Positions 7,226-14,783 of a stretch of 15,020 bases of DNA are shown in pieces. Every line of letters starts with the position of its first letter. Position 1 is the stretch's first letter. The DNA lies in the NCBI GenBank assembly GCA_946886065.1, contig CAMPHU010000106.1:1-15020 (forward strand), read 5' to 3'. The notes under the pieces were generated by a model that did no database searches, was not told the DNA's origin, and was given only the letters and a program-made list of their open reading frames with translations. The position numbers were made by a program, and so were the translations under genes. The DNA is from an uncultured Massilia sp. (GTDB taxonomy: Bacteria > Pseudomonadota > Gammaproteobacteria > Burkholderiales > Burkholderiaceae).

Positions 7226-7231
7226 ATTATC
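7226..7231 (-). promoter_or_regulatory. candidate -10 box for a leaderless tetR transcript
   Basis: On the minus strand GATAAT (five of six consensus bases) ends 6 bp before the repressor ATG. This would place transcription start at or next to the A of the start codon. The absence of any ribosome site agrees. No strong -35 is visible. Confidence 0.35.
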
Positions 7232-7240
7232 GCATGGGAC

Positions 7241-7270
7241 TCGCAAAAAACAGGTCGGCTGACCTATAAT
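7241..7270 (+). promoter_or_regulatory. promoter of the branched-acyl operon
   Basis: A perfect TATAAT -10 box lies at 7265-7270, with a weak -35-like TCGCAA at 7241-7246 (18-bp spacer). The predicted start is near 7277, about 40 bp before the thiolase ATG, which has AAGGAG at 7306-7311. The poor -35 and the two flanking operators suit a promoter under tight repressor control. Confidence 0.6.
7252..7265. promoter_or_regulatory. TetR operator O1
   Basis: AGGTC-N4-GACCT, an imperfect dyad that lies between the -35 and -10 boxes and touches the first base of the -10. Its arms match those of the second site exactly in the AGGTC/GACCT core, which supports one protein binding both. Confidence 0.75.
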
Positions 7271-7280
7271 CGATTCATAA

Positions 7281-7296
7281 TAGGTCGAGCGACCTA
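7281..7296. promoter_or_regulatory. TetR operator O2
   Basis: TAGGTCG-AG-CGACCTA, a perfect 7-bp dyad just downstream of the predicted transcription start. Its centre is exactly 30 bp (about three helical turns) from the centre of O1, so two repressor dimers would sit on the same face of the DNA. Confidence 0.8.
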
Positions 7297-7317
7297 GTCC
7301 ATAACAAGGAGACAAGG

Positions 7318-8499
7318 ATGAGCCGAAAAGTTTACGTGACGGGCGTAGGCATGATTCCCTTCGCCAAGCCGGGCGCCAGCAGCCCCTACCATGCCATGGG
7401 CTACCGGGCGGCGCGCGCGGCGCTGGACGACGCCGGCCTGGCCTACGACGAGGTGGAACAGGCCTATGCCGGCTATGTCTACGGCGACTCGACCAGCGGC
7501 CAGAAAGCCCTGTACCAGCTCGGCATGACCGGCATCCCCATCATCAACGTCAACAACAATTGCTCGACCGGCTCGACCGCGCTGTTCCTGGCGCGCCAGG
7601 CCATCGAGAGCGGCGCCGCCGACTGCGTGCTGGCGCTGGGCTTCGAGCAGATGAACCCGGGCGCCCTGGGGTCGGTCTTCACCGACCGCCCGACGCCTTT
7701 CGACGCCTTCGACGAAGTGACCGACCGCCTGGTCGGCAAGCCCGAGATCCCGCTGGCGCTGCGCTATTTCGGCGGCGCGGGCCTGGCCCACATGCGCAAG
7801 TACGGGACGCCGCTGGAAGCCTTCGCGCGCGTGCGCGCCAAGGCCAGCCGCCATGCGGTGAACAACCCGCTGGCGCTGTTCCGCAAGGAAGTCAGCACCC
7901 AGGACGTGCTGGACGCACCCGAGATCTGGCCGGGCGTGATGACCCGCCTGATGGCCTGCCCGCCGACCTGCGGCGCGGCCGCCGCGCTGCTGGTGTCGGA
8001 AGACTTCGCGCGCCGCCACAAGCTGCGCACCGACGTCTACATCGCCGGCCAGGCGATGACCACGGACCGCCCCGGCACCTTCGATAGCAACGACATGATG
8101 CGCGTGGTCGGCTACGACATGAGCCGCGCCGCGGCGCGCAAGGTCTACGAGCAGTCCGGCCTCGCCCCGGAAGACCTGGACGTGGTCGAACTGCACGACT
8201 GCTTCGCGCACAACGAACTGATCACCTACGAAGCCCTGGGCCTGTGCCCGGAAGGCGGGGCGGACAAGTTCATCCGCGACGGCGACAACAGCTACGGCGG
8301 CAAGGTGGTCACCAACCCATCCGGCGGCCTGCTGTCCAAGGGCCACCCGCTGGGCGCCACCGGCCTGGCCCAGTGCTTCGAGCTGACCCACCAGCTGCGC
8401 GGCAGCGCCGGCGCGCGCCAGGTGGAGGGCGCGCGCGTGGCCCTGCAGCACAACCTGGGCCTGGGCGGCGCCTGCGTCGTCACCATGTACCGTAATTAA
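7318..8499 (+). CDS. SCPx-type thiolase (3-ketoacyl-CoA thiolase, lipid-transfer protein family)
   Basis: A 393-residue thiolase of the sterol carrier protein X group, without a fused SCP2 domain. It should cleave 3-ketoacyl-CoA with CoA in the last step of beta-oxidation. The nucleophilic cysteine is C82 in NNNCSTGST (79-87). The middle carries HDCFAHNE (H293-E300), and the C-terminal block has GGLLSKGHPLGATG with catalytic H343, followed near the end by HNLGLGGACVVTMY. From memory, the last 100 residues track human SCPx closely; that enzyme prefers 2-methyl-branched 3-ketoacyl-CoAs. It is the first gene of the operon, with AAGGAG 6 bp upstream of the ATG and two repressor sites in the promoter. 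The dehydrogenase gene follows after 11 bp. Confidence 0.92.
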   Translation: MSRKVYVTGVGMIPFAKPGASSPYHAMGYRAARAALDDAGLAYDEVEQAYAGYVYGDSTSGQKALYQLGMTGIPIINVNNNCSTGSTALFLARQAIESGAADCVLALGFEQMNPGALGSVFTDRPTPFDAFDEVTDRLVGKPEIPLALRYFGGAGLAHMRKYGTPLEAFARVRAKASRHAVNNPLALFRKEVSTQDVLDAPEIWPGVMTRLMACPPTCGAAAALLVSEDFARRHKLRTDVYIAGQAMTTDRPGTFDSNDMMRVVGYDMSRAAARKVYEQSGLAPEDLDVVELHDCFAHNELITYEALGLCPEGGADKFIRDGDNSYGGKVVTNPSGGLLSKGHPLGATGLAQCFELTHQLRGSAGARQVEGARVALQHNLGLGGACVVTMYRN

Positions 8500-8510
8500 C
8501 AGGGGCAGGC

Positions 8511-9653
8511 ATGGAACAGGTTTCCCCTTGGATGAATGAGGAGCTGCATGCCTTCCGCGACGCCGTCCGGCGCTTCGTGGGCGGCGAGATCGTGCCGCAC
8601 CAGGACGCCTGGCGCAAGCAGCAGCACGTCGACCGCGCGCTGTGGCGCAAGGCGGGCGGGATGGGCCTGCTGGGCGCCGACATCCCCGAGGAATACGGCG
8701 GCGCGGGCGGCAGCTTCGCCCACATGGCGGTGGTGTTCGAGGAGCTGTCCTATGGCGGCGACACCGCCTTCGGCATCCACGTGCACGCCATCGTCGAGCA
8801 CTACCTGCTGAACCAGGGCACCGAAGAGCAGAAGCGCCGTTATCTCCCGCGCCTGGCGAGCGGCGAGATGATCGCGGCCATCGCCATGTCGGAACCGGGC
8901 GCGGGCTCGGACCTGAAAGGCATCCGCACGGTCGCGCGCAAGACCCGGGACGGCTACCGGGTCACCGGCTCCAAGACCTTCATCTCGAACGGCTACCTGG
9001 CCGACCTGGTCCTGGTGGTGGCCAAGACCGACCCGGCGGCCGGGGCCAAGGGCGTGTCGCTGATGCTGCTGGAGACGAAGGACAACGAGGGCTTCCGCGT
9101 CGGCCGCATCCTCGACAAGGTGGGCCAGAAAGGCCAGGACACCTGCGAGCTGTTCTTCGACGAGGCCTACGTGCCCCTGGAGAACGTGCTGGGCGGCGAA
9201 GAGGGCAGGGGCTTCGCCCAGCTGATGACCGAGCTGCCCTACGAGCGCACCATCCTGGGCGTGTGCGGCGTGGCCGCGATCGAGCGCGCGCTGCGCCTGA
9301 CGGTCGAGCACACGCGCGAGCGCAAGGCGTTCGGCCAGGCGCTGATCGAGATGCAGAACACCCGCTTCGTGCTGGCCGAGGTCAAGACCGAGGCGACGAT
9401 CGCGCGCGTGTTCATCGACCGCTGCATCGAAGACATGCTGGCCGGGCGCATGGACACGGTCCAGGCCTCGATGGCCAAGTGGTGGATCTCGGACCTGCAG
9501 TGCAAGGTGGTCGACCAGTGCGTGCAGCTGTTCGGCGGCTACGGCTACATGCTGGAGTACCCGATCGCGCAGATGTACGTGGACGCGCGCGTGCAGCGCA
9601 TTTATGGCGGCGCCAACGAGATCATGAAGGAAATCATCGCCCGTTCGCTCTAA
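8511..9653 (+). CDS. acyl-CoA dehydrogenase
   Basis: A 380-residue FAD enzyme, normal family length, that forms the 2,3-double bond of acyl-CoA and passes electrons to ETF. It has the N-terminal helical domain, the beta domain with signature [11 protein letters not shown] (about 125-135) and the C-terminal helical domain with signature [11 protein letters not shown] (about 342-352). The position that holds the catalytic Glu in medium- and short-chain enzymes reads IYGG, so that Glu is absent. Instead E245 in LPYERT matches the site used by isovaleryl-CoA and long-chain dehydrogenases. This points to branched or long substrates. It lies 11 bp after the thiolase and 11 bp before the racemase, so the three genes form an operon. 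The start has a moderate ribosome site (AGGGGCAGG). Confidence 0.93.
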   Translation: MEQVSPWMNEELHAFRDAVRRFVGGEIVPHQDAWRKQQHVDRALWRKAGGMGLLGADIPEEYGGAGGSFAHMAVVFEELSYGGDTAFGIHVHAIVEHYLLNQGTEEQKRRYLPRLASGEMIAAIAMSEPGAGSDLKGIRTVARKTRDGYRVTGSKTFISNGYLADLVLVVAKTDPAAGAKGVSLMLLETKDNEGFRVGRILDKVGQKGQDTCELFFDEAYVPLENVLGGEEGRGFAQLMTELPYERTILGVCGVAAIERALRLTVEHTRERKAFGQALIEMQNTRFVLAEVKTEATIARVFIDRCIEDMLAGRMDTVQASMAKWWISDLQCKVVDQCVQLFGGYGYMLEYPIAQMYVDARVQRIYGGANEIMKEIIARSL

Positions 9654-9664
9654 GGAGAAAAGGC

Positions 9665-10813
9665 ATGCCCGGACCGCTGCAGGGAATTAAAGTCATCGAA
9701 ATGGTCGGGATCGGGCCTTGCCCCTTCGCCGCCATGATGCTGGCCGACATGGGGGCGGAAGTCCTCCGCATCGACCGCAAGAGCGCGCCGGGCGAGGGCA
9801 ATCCCTACCCGACCCTGGGCACCAGGTTCGATGTGATGGCGCGCGGCCGGCGCACCGTGGCGCTGGACCTGAAGCAGGCCGCGGGCCGCGAGGCCTTGCT
9901 GCAGCTGGCGGAACAAGCCGAGGTGCTGCTGGAAGGCTTCCGCCCCGGCGTGATGGAGCGCCTGGGCCTGGGGCCGGACATCCTGCTGGGCCGCAACCCG
10001 AAGCTGGTGATGGGCCGCGTCACCGGCTGGGGCCAGTACGGCCCGCTGGCCTACGCGGCGGGGCACGACATCAATTACGTGGCCTTGTCAGGCATGCTGC
10101 ATGCGATGGGACGCAAGGACGGGCCGCCGGCGCCGCCCCTGAACCTGGTGGGCGACTTCGGCGGCGGCGGCATGCTGCTGGCTTTCGGCGTGCTGTGCGC
10201 GGTGCTGGAAGCACGCCAGTCCGGCCAGGGCCAGGTGGTGGACGCCGCCATGACCGACGGCGCGGCCCTGCTGGGCTCCATGATCTACGGGCTGCGCGCC
10301 CACGAGATGTGGAGCGACCGGCGCGAAGCCAACCTGCTCGACGGCGGCGCGCCTTTCTACGACACCTATGCCTGCGGCGACGGCAAGTTCATCGCCCTCG
10401 GGGCGATCGAGCCGCAGTTCTATTCCCAGCTGCTGGTGCTGGCCGGCGCCGACGATCCCGCTTTCGAGAAGCAGTGGCGCGAGAGCCGCTGGCCGGAGCT
10501 CAAGGGGAAATTCGCCGCCCTGTTCGCGACCAGGACGCGCGACGAATGGTGCCGCCTGCTGGAAGGCAGCGACGCCTGCTTTGCGCCGGTGCTCGACATG
10601 GCCGAAGCGCCGCGCCACCCGCACAATGCGGCGCGCGGCACCTTCGTGGAAGTCGACGGCGTGACCCAGCCGGCCCCGGCGCCGCGCTTCAGCCGCACGC
10701 CGCCCGCCGTGCCCGAAGCGGTCGTGCCCGCGGAGGATGGCGCCGCCATCCTGGCGGACTGGGGGCTGGGCCGCGCGGCAATCGAAGCGCTGCGCGAGGG
10801 GCAAGTCATATAG
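9665..10813 (+). CDS. alpha-methylacyl-CoA racemase (CaiB/BaiF, family III CoA-transferase fold)
   Basis: A 382-residue protein with the family III fold ([24 protein letters not shown]... region, then VTGWGQYGP). The racemase residues of the Mycobacterium tuberculosis enzyme MCR (H126, D156, E241, from memory) correspond to H134 in GHDINY, D164 in GDFGGGG and E249 in AIEPQFY. All three are offset by exactly eight residues. That supports racemase over CoA-transferase activity: it inverts the 2-methyl centre of branched acyl-CoAs so that the 2S form can enter beta-oxidation. The longer open frame upstream overlaps the dehydrogenase and is not the start; AAGGAGAAAAGGC precedes this ATG. It is the last gene of the TetR-controlled operon; no clear terminator follows. 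Confidence 0.9.
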   Translation: MPGPLQGIKVIEMVGIGPCPFAAMMLADMGAEVLRIDRKSAPGEGNPYPTLGTRFDVMARGRRTVALDLKQAAGREALLQLAEQAEVLLEGFRPGVMERLGLGPDILLGRNPKLVMGRVTGWGQYGPLAYAAGHDINYVALSGMLHAMGRKDGPPAPPLNLVGDFGGGGMLLAFGVLCAVLEARQSGQGQVVDAAMTDGAALLGSMIYGLRAHEMWSDRREANLLDGGAPFYDTYACGDGKFIALGAIEPQFYSQLLVLAGADDPAFEKQWRESRWPELKGKFAALFATRTRDEWCRLLEGSDACFAPVLDMAEAPRHPHNAARGTFVEVDGVTQPAPAPRFSRTPPAVPEAVVPAEDGAAILADWGLGRAAIEALREGQVI

Positions 10814-10854
10814 CATAAGCGGCGTCAGCTCTACACTAGCAGCGAACGCCGACC

Positions 10855-12132
10855 ATGCAAGCGACGACCAAGCAAGACGAACTGCGCCAGTCCAAGATGC
10901 TCGCCCTGGGGTTCTTCCTGGGCGCGGCAGGACTGTTCGTATCGACCCTATTCCTGCCGGTGAACTGGTGGACCGGCCTGCTGCGCGCGTTTTCCGAGGC
11001 CGCCATGGTCGGCGCCCTGGCCGACTGGTTCGCCGTGGTGGCCTTGTTCAAGCCGGTGCCGATTCCTTTCGTGTCGCGCCATACCGCCATCATCCCCAAC
11101 AACAAGGCGCGCATCGCCGACAACCTGGCCGTGTTCGTGCGCGAGAAATTCCTCGACACCGACTCCATCGTCGGCCTGATCCAGCGCCACGACCCGGTGC
11201 GCAAGGTGGGCGAGTGGCTGGCCAGGCCGGCAAACACGGAACTGATGGGCGGCTACCTGGTGCGCGCCGCCACCTGGATGCTCGACTTCATCGAGGACGC
11301 GGCGGTGCAGGGCTTTATCAGCCGCGCCGTGCATGCGATGGTGCGCAGCGTCGACCTGTCGAAGTCCGCCGGCGCCATCCTGGAGAGCCTGACGCGCGGC
11401 CGGCGCCACCAGGAACTGCTCGACGAAGGCATCCGCCAGCTGGCGCGCCTGCTCGACAACCCCAAGACCCAGGCCACCATCTCGGACGGCATCGTCGAGT
11501 GGCTGAAGGAGGAATACGCCTTCATCGAGCGCATGCTGCCCTCGGACCTGATCGGCCGAAAGGGCGCCGACATCGCGGTGCGCCTGGCGGCGGGCATCCT
11601 GGGCAAGGTGGCAGCGGACCCGCAGCATCCGCTGCGCCAGCGCTTCGACGACTACGTGGCGGAATTCATCGAACGCCTCAAGGACGATCCGGACTTCCTC
11701 GACAAGGCGGAGGAGATCAAGCGCTATCTGCTGGAAGACGAGAAGCTCAACGGCTACCTGAAGGCGCTGTGGGACGAGCTGAAGGACTGGCTCAAGCGCG
11801 ACCTGCACAGCGAGGAGTCGAGCCTGCGGCGCCGCATCGTGGCCATGGGCGCCTGGGTCGGCAAGGTGCTGGGCGAAGACCCGCAGCTGCGCCAGTCGCT
11901 GCACGAGAACCTGGAATCGGCCGCGCGCGGCGCGGCGCCCGAGTTGGCAGGCTACCTGACCCGCCACATCGCCGACACCGTCAAGAACTGGCCGGACGAA
12001 GAGATGTCGCAGCAGATCGAGCTCAATATCGGCAAGGACTTGCAGTACATCCGCATCAACGGCACCATCGTGGGCGGCCTGATCGGCTGCACGCTCTACC
12101 TGCTGTCGCAACTTCCCGCCCTGTTGGGATAA
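10855..12132 (+). CDS. DUF445 family membrane protein (YjiN-like)
   Basis: A 425-residue protein, the usual length for the YjiN-type DUF445 group. Hydrophobic helices lie at about 16-34 and 43-66, the latter containing the family hallmark GALADWFAVVALF (53-65). A last helix is at about 401-422 (TIVGGLIGCTLYLLSQL). Between them is a long charged helical region, probably a coiled coil, with FIERL, WDELKDWLKRD and similar stretches. The family has no established function. The start codon lacks a strong ribosome site, and a TACACT box about 20 bp upstream could belong to its own promoter. The gap of 41 bp from the racemase leaves open whether it is read from the operon promoter. Confidence 0.87.
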   Translation: MQATTKQDELRQSKMLALGFFLGAAGLFVSTLFLPVNWWTGLLRAFSEAAMVGALADWFAVVALFKPVPIPFVSRHTAIIPNNKARIADNLAVFVREKFLDTDSIVGLIQRHDPVRKVGEWLARPANTELMGGYLVRAATWMLDFIEDAAVQGFISRAVHAMVRSVDLSKSAGAILESLTRGRRHQELLDEGIRQLARLLDNPKTQATISDGIVEWLKEEYAFIERMLPSDLIGRKGADIAVRLAAGILGKVAADPQHPLRQRFDDYVAEFIERLKDDPDFLDKAEEIKRYLLEDEKLNGYLKALWDELKDWLKRDLHSEESSLRRRIVAMGAWVGKVLGEDPQLRQSLHENLESAARGAAPELAGYLTRHIADTVKNWPDEEMSQQIELNIGKDLQYIRINGTIVGGLIGCTLYLLSQLPALLG

Positions 12133-12162
12133 GATGAGTCCAAACCACACCTGGAGCGCATC

Positions 12163-12477
12163 ATGGAACAGCTGGCACTGAACGCCTGGCTTGCCGCCCA
12201 TCCCGAAGTCGAGCAGATTCCGGGGCGCGACCTGTTCATCGTCGCGCGCTACATGGTGCCGCTGGACGCCAACCTGGCCCAGGGCTGCCTGGTGGCGGCC
12301 GGCGTGCCCGCGGTGCTGGCCGACGCCCACCTGATGCAGACCGACCTGCTGCTGGCGCCCGCGCTGGGCGGGGTGCGGGTGCTGGTGCCGGCGGTGCATC
12401 TCCAGCAGGCGCACGCGGTCCTGGAAGGGCTGGCGCGCGGCGATTATGCGCTGGACGACGACTGCACTTACGGCTGA
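12163..12477 (+). CDS. DUF2007 domain protein
   Basis: A 104-residue soluble protein. The central part matches DUF2007: a helix that senses the preceding strand (ARYMVPLDANLAQGCLVAAGVPAVLADAHL), then the ALGGVRVLVP block (about 67-76) and a final helix (QAHAVLEGL). This compact ferredoxin-like fold is often annotated as a putative signal-transducing protein. Its ligand or partner is unknown. GGAG lies just upstream of the ATG. It starts 30 bp after the DUF445 gene on the same strand, so the two may be co-transcribed. Confidence 0.82.
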   Translation: MEQLALNAWLAAHPEVEQIPGRDLFIVARYMVPLDANLAQGCLVAAGVPAVLADAHLMQTDLLLAPALGGVRVLVPAVHLQQAHAVLEGLARGDYALDDDCTYG

Positions 12478-12568
12478 GTAGATCGCCCGTATAAGTGGGG
12501 TGGCGCACAAAAAAGAGGCAGCAGGGAAGCTAAGCTGGGCTCATCGTCCGTAGGAAAGGAGAGCCATC

Positions 12569-12727
12569 ATGCCTCAAGGGGATAAATCGTCGTACACCGA
12601 CAAGCAGAAGCGCCAGGTCAAGCACATCGAGGAAGGCTACGAGAAGAAGGGCGTCGGCAAGAAGGAAGCCGAGCGCCGTGCCTGGGCCACCGAGAACAAG
12701 GTCTCGGGCGGCGGCAAGAAACACTGA
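12569..12727 (+). CDS. small basic protein, 52 residues, conserved type
   Basis: A complete small gene. The ribosome site AGGAAAGGAGAG lies at ideal distance before the ATG, which is stronger than that of most neighbours, so high expression is likely. The protein is very hydrophilic: DKQKRQVKHIEEGYEKKG, then KKEAERRAWATENK and a C-terminal GGGKKH. I recall similar proteins in many soil bacteria, sometimes labelled plasmid stabilisation protein or stress protein without evidence. Two short amphipathic helices joined by a turn are plausible. There is no signal peptide or cysteine. It sits between a DUF2007 gene and the convergent MerR gene, with a hairpin after it. Confidence 0.83.
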   Translation: MPQGDKSSYTDKQKRQVKHIEEGYEKKGVGKKEAERRAWATENKVSGGGKKH

Positions 12728-12739
12728 CCTGGACTCGCC

Positions 12740-12763
12740 GCGTGGACGGCCTGCCGTCCACGC
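12740..12763. terminator. hairpin between convergent genes, likely bidirectional terminator
   Basis: Perfect 10-bp inverted repeat (GCGTGGACGG / CCGTCCACGC) with a 4-nt loop. It lies 12 bp after the small basic protein gene and 3 bp beyond the stop of the convergent MerR gene. There is no T-tract, so it resembles the hairpin at 589-612 in design. Confidence 0.55.
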
Positions 12764-12766
12764 ACC

Positions 12767-13120
12767 TCAGCCCGCCCCAAGCGGGCACACCAGCCGTATC
12801 CGCTCCAGCAATCCCGTCTTCAGCGCCTGCAATTCCGCGATCCGCAGGTCGATCGCCTCGGCTTTTTCCGCCAGCAGCCTTGCGATCGCGTGGTCCGGCT
12901 TCTCCGCCTCCCACAGCGCAGGCAGGTTTTCGCCGATCTCCGCCAGGCTGAAGCCCAGCTTCTGCGCCATCCGGATATAGCCGACCAGCTGCGCCGTCTC
13001 CGGCGCGTAGTGCCGGTACCCGTTCCCGCCGCGCGCCGCCCGGATCAGTCCGCGCTTCTCGTAGAAGCGCAGGGTATCGCAGCTCACGCCAGTCGCGTCC
13101 GCAAGCTGTCCAATCTTCAT
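12767..13120 (-). CDS. MerR family transcriptional regulator
   Basis: A 117-residue regulator with the MerR winged helix-turn-helix at 1-70: KIGQLADATGVSCDTLRFYEKRGLI, then GYRHY and LGFSLAEI. A dimerisation helix follows (about 75-110, LLAEKAEAIDLRIAELQALK). The metal sensors of the family (ZntR, CueR, MerR) carry a cysteine at the start of that helix and a C-terminal Cys pair. Here the first is absent and only C112 (VCPLG) remains, so a metal ligand is unlikely. It is divergent from a four-helix membrane protein gene. The spacer between carries a classic MerR site. The ATG is chosen over an in-frame ATG 15 bp upstream because GGAGAGG precedes it. Confidence 0.9.
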   Translation of the reverse strand: MKIGQLADATGVSCDTLRFYEKRGLIRAARGGNGYRHYAPETAQLVGYIRMAQKLGFSLAEIGENLPALWEAEKPDHAIARLLAEKAEAIDLRIAELQALKTGLLERIRLVCPLGAG

Positions 13121-13140
13121 GGTGCCTCTCCACATTTCGC

Positions 13141-13172
13141 TTGACCCTGGAGTGTACTCCAGGCTTTACGCT
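13141..13172 (+). promoter_or_regulatory. MerR-type promoter and operator
   Basis: A TTGACC -35 box lies at 13141-13146 and a TACGCT -10-like box at 13167-13172, separated by 20 bp rather than 17. Inside the spacer is a perfect palindrome, CCTGGAGT-GT-ACTCCAGG (13146-13163). This is the architecture at which MerR proteins untwist DNA to activate transcription. It reads toward the membrane protein and protease genes and begins 21 bp from the regulator's start codon. Confidence 0.85.
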
Positions 13173-13198
13173 GCGGTTTTCATTTGAAGGAGAACACC

Positions 13199-13636
13199 AT
13201 GCTGTCACTGCCCCGGTACCTGCGCATCGTCCGCCTGAGCGCCTGGTACGACCTGATCGTCAGCGCCGGCTTCGCCACGCCCTGGACCTTTGCCTTGATC
13301 CACCAGGGCCTGTCGCTGCTGGCCCAGCAGTCCGGCGCACCCGGCAGCTTGCCTGCCTTCGCGCCCGCACACGTGCTGATGGCCAACCTGCTCGGTTCGG
13401 TGGTCGTGGTGTGGTCGCTGGTGCGCCTGCGCGACACGCAACCCGTCTACGGCCGCTACGACGCGCTCGGCCGCTTCCTGTTCGCCGCCTGGCAGCTCTA
13501 CGCGGTCGCGCAAGGCGCAAGCTGGCTGATCCTGGGATTCACGGCGGTCGAGCTGGCCTTCGGCCTTGCCCAACTGCTGCCGCTGCGGAACCAACTGCCG
13601 CGTTTTCAGGTCGATCCTATTCCCAACAAGCCTTGA
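13199..13636 (+). CDS. four-helix integral membrane protein under MerR control
   Basis: A 145-residue membrane protein of no family I can name. Hydrophobic helices are predicted at about 17-38, 57-76, 92-110 and 112-128. Polar residues that could matter are D18, W16 and Y17 near helix 1, and E118 in helix 4. There are no cysteine or histidine clusters and no DoxX or transporter signature. The ATG has AAGGAG at good distance; an in-frame TTG 15 bp upstream overlaps that ribosome site and is not the start. It is directly downstream of the MerR-type promoter, and the metalloprotease gene follows after 15 bp with its own GGAGG, so the two probably form one transcript. Confidence 0.78.
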   Translation: MLSLPRYLRIVRLSAWYDLIVSAGFATPWTFALIHQGLSLLAQQSGAPGSLPAFAPAHVLMANLLGSVVVVWSLVRLRDTQPVYGRYDALGRFLFAAWQLYAVAQGASWLILGFTAVELAFGLAQLLPLRNQLPRFQVDPIPNKP

Positions 13637-13651
13637 GAATCGGAGGGCATC

Positions 13652-14782
13652 ATGGCAACGACTGAAGAAGGCGGAGCGGCCAGCGCAGGGGAGGGCGAAG
13701 GACGGCGCTTCTGTTCCCTGCACGCGGCGCCGAAGCGGATCCTGCCGGCGAGCGTGACGCCGATGCGCGAACGGCTGATCAACCTGTTCGGCAACAAGTG
13801 GGTCAGCGGCACCATCCTGCACTACTACTTCTTCGACCGCGACACCGATGGAGAGAACGTCCTGCTCGAGAATGGCCATACCGTGTTCGTACCGTGGAAA
13901 GGCGCGGAGAACGAGATGCAGGTGGTGCGCCAGGCCTTCGACGTCTGGGCGCAGCAGGGCATCGGTATCCGCTTCGAGGAGGTGCGCGAAAGGGAGGAAG
14001 CCGAGATCCGCATCGGCTTCATGCGTGGCGACGGCGCCTGGTCCTGGCTGGGACGGGAGATCCTGGACCATGGGCCGAACGAGCGCACCATGAACTTCGG
14101 CTGGAACATCAGCGCGCCCGGCGAGCTGGACACCGCGATCCACGAAATCGGCCATACCCTCGGTTTCCCGCACGAGCACCAGAATCCCAAGTCGGGCATC
14201 GAATGGGACGAGGAGGCGGTCTACCTCGACCTTGCGCGCCCGCCCAACGAATGGGATCGCGCCAAGACCTACTGGAACATCATCCGCAAGCTCGAGCCGG
14301 GCGAAGTGGAGGGCACGACCTGGGACCCCGACTCCGTCATGCATTACCCGTTCAAGAAGGGCCTGATCAGGAAGCCGGAGCAGTACTTCATCAATGGCTT
14401 GCAGCCCGCGGGAGGACTGTCGGACCGGGACCGCAGCTGGGTGCAGACCTTGTATCCGCCGACCGACGATGCGGCCGCGCCCCTGCTGCGCCCCGCGCAG
14501 TCGGTCCTGGTCGAGCTGGCGCCGGGCCAGCAGCGCGATTTCCGCGTCGCGCCGCAAGAGACACGCTTCTACCAGTTCAGTACCTTCGGCAGCTCGGACT
14601 CGGTGATGGTCTTGTTTGAAAGCGACAATAAGCAGCTTCGCTACCGGATCGGCGACGACGACAGCGGCGAAGACTTGAACGCTCACTTCCGCATCAAGCT
14701 GTTCAAGGGCCGCGAATACGTGCTGCGGGTGCGGATGTACCACAGCGACCGCCGCGACCAGACCTCGGTGATGATGTGGTGA
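13652..14782 (+). CDS. astacin-like (M12A) zinc metalloprotease with PPC-like C-terminal domain
   Basis: A 376-residue metzincin. The zinc signature is HEIGHTLGFPHE (H164, E165, H168, H174), and the Met-turn is SVMHY with M230, both of the astacin type. Residues about 40-285 form the catalytic domain (KWVSGTILHYYF start). Residues about 295-376 look like a beta-sandwich of the PPC type (QRDFRV, ETRFYQFSTF, REYVLRVRM). It should cleave proteins, perhaps in the periplasm or outside. No signal peptide is present, and an in-frame stop just upstream (the stop of the previous gene) rules out a longer form. The only cysteine is C21 (RRFCSLHA), ahead of the catalytic domain, so a cysteine-switch latency is possible. 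It is likely co-transcribed with the membrane protein gene. Confidence 0.9.
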   Translation: MATTEEGGAASAGEGEGRRFCSLHAAPKRILPASVTPMRERLINLFGNKWVSGTILHYYFFDRDTDGENVLLENGHTVFVPWKGAENEMQVVRQAFDVWAQQGIGIRFEEVREREEAEIRIGFMRGDGAWSWLGREILDHGPNERTMNFGWNISAPGELDTAIHEIGHTLGFPHEHQNPKSGIEWDEEAVYLDLARPPNEWDRAKTYWNIIRKLEPGEVEGTTWDPDSVMHYPFKKGLIRKPEQYFINGLQPAGGLSDRDRSWVQTLYPPTDDAAAPLLRPAQSVLVELAPGQQRDFRVAPQETRFYQFSTFGSSDSVMVLFESDNKQLRYRIGDDDSGEDLNAHFRIKLFKGREYVLRVRMYHSDRRDQTSVMMW

Positions 14783-14783
14783 A

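Noticed and set aside
7220..7315. Upstream in-frame start that would lengthen the TetR protein by 32 residues
   Set aside because: The extension crosses both operators and the divergent promoter and would displace the helix-turn-helix from its usual position.
8642..9664. Apparent N-terminal extension of the racemase (about 340 residues) overlapping the dehydrogenase
   Set aside because: The extension is an out-of-frame shadow of the dehydrogenase, rich in R/G/P. The family N-terminus begins at the ATG at 9665, which has its own ribosome site.
10948..12510. 520-codon minus-strand open frame over DUF445 and DUF2007 genes
   Set aside because: Same antisense codon-bias effect; it crosses two recognisable plus-strand genes.
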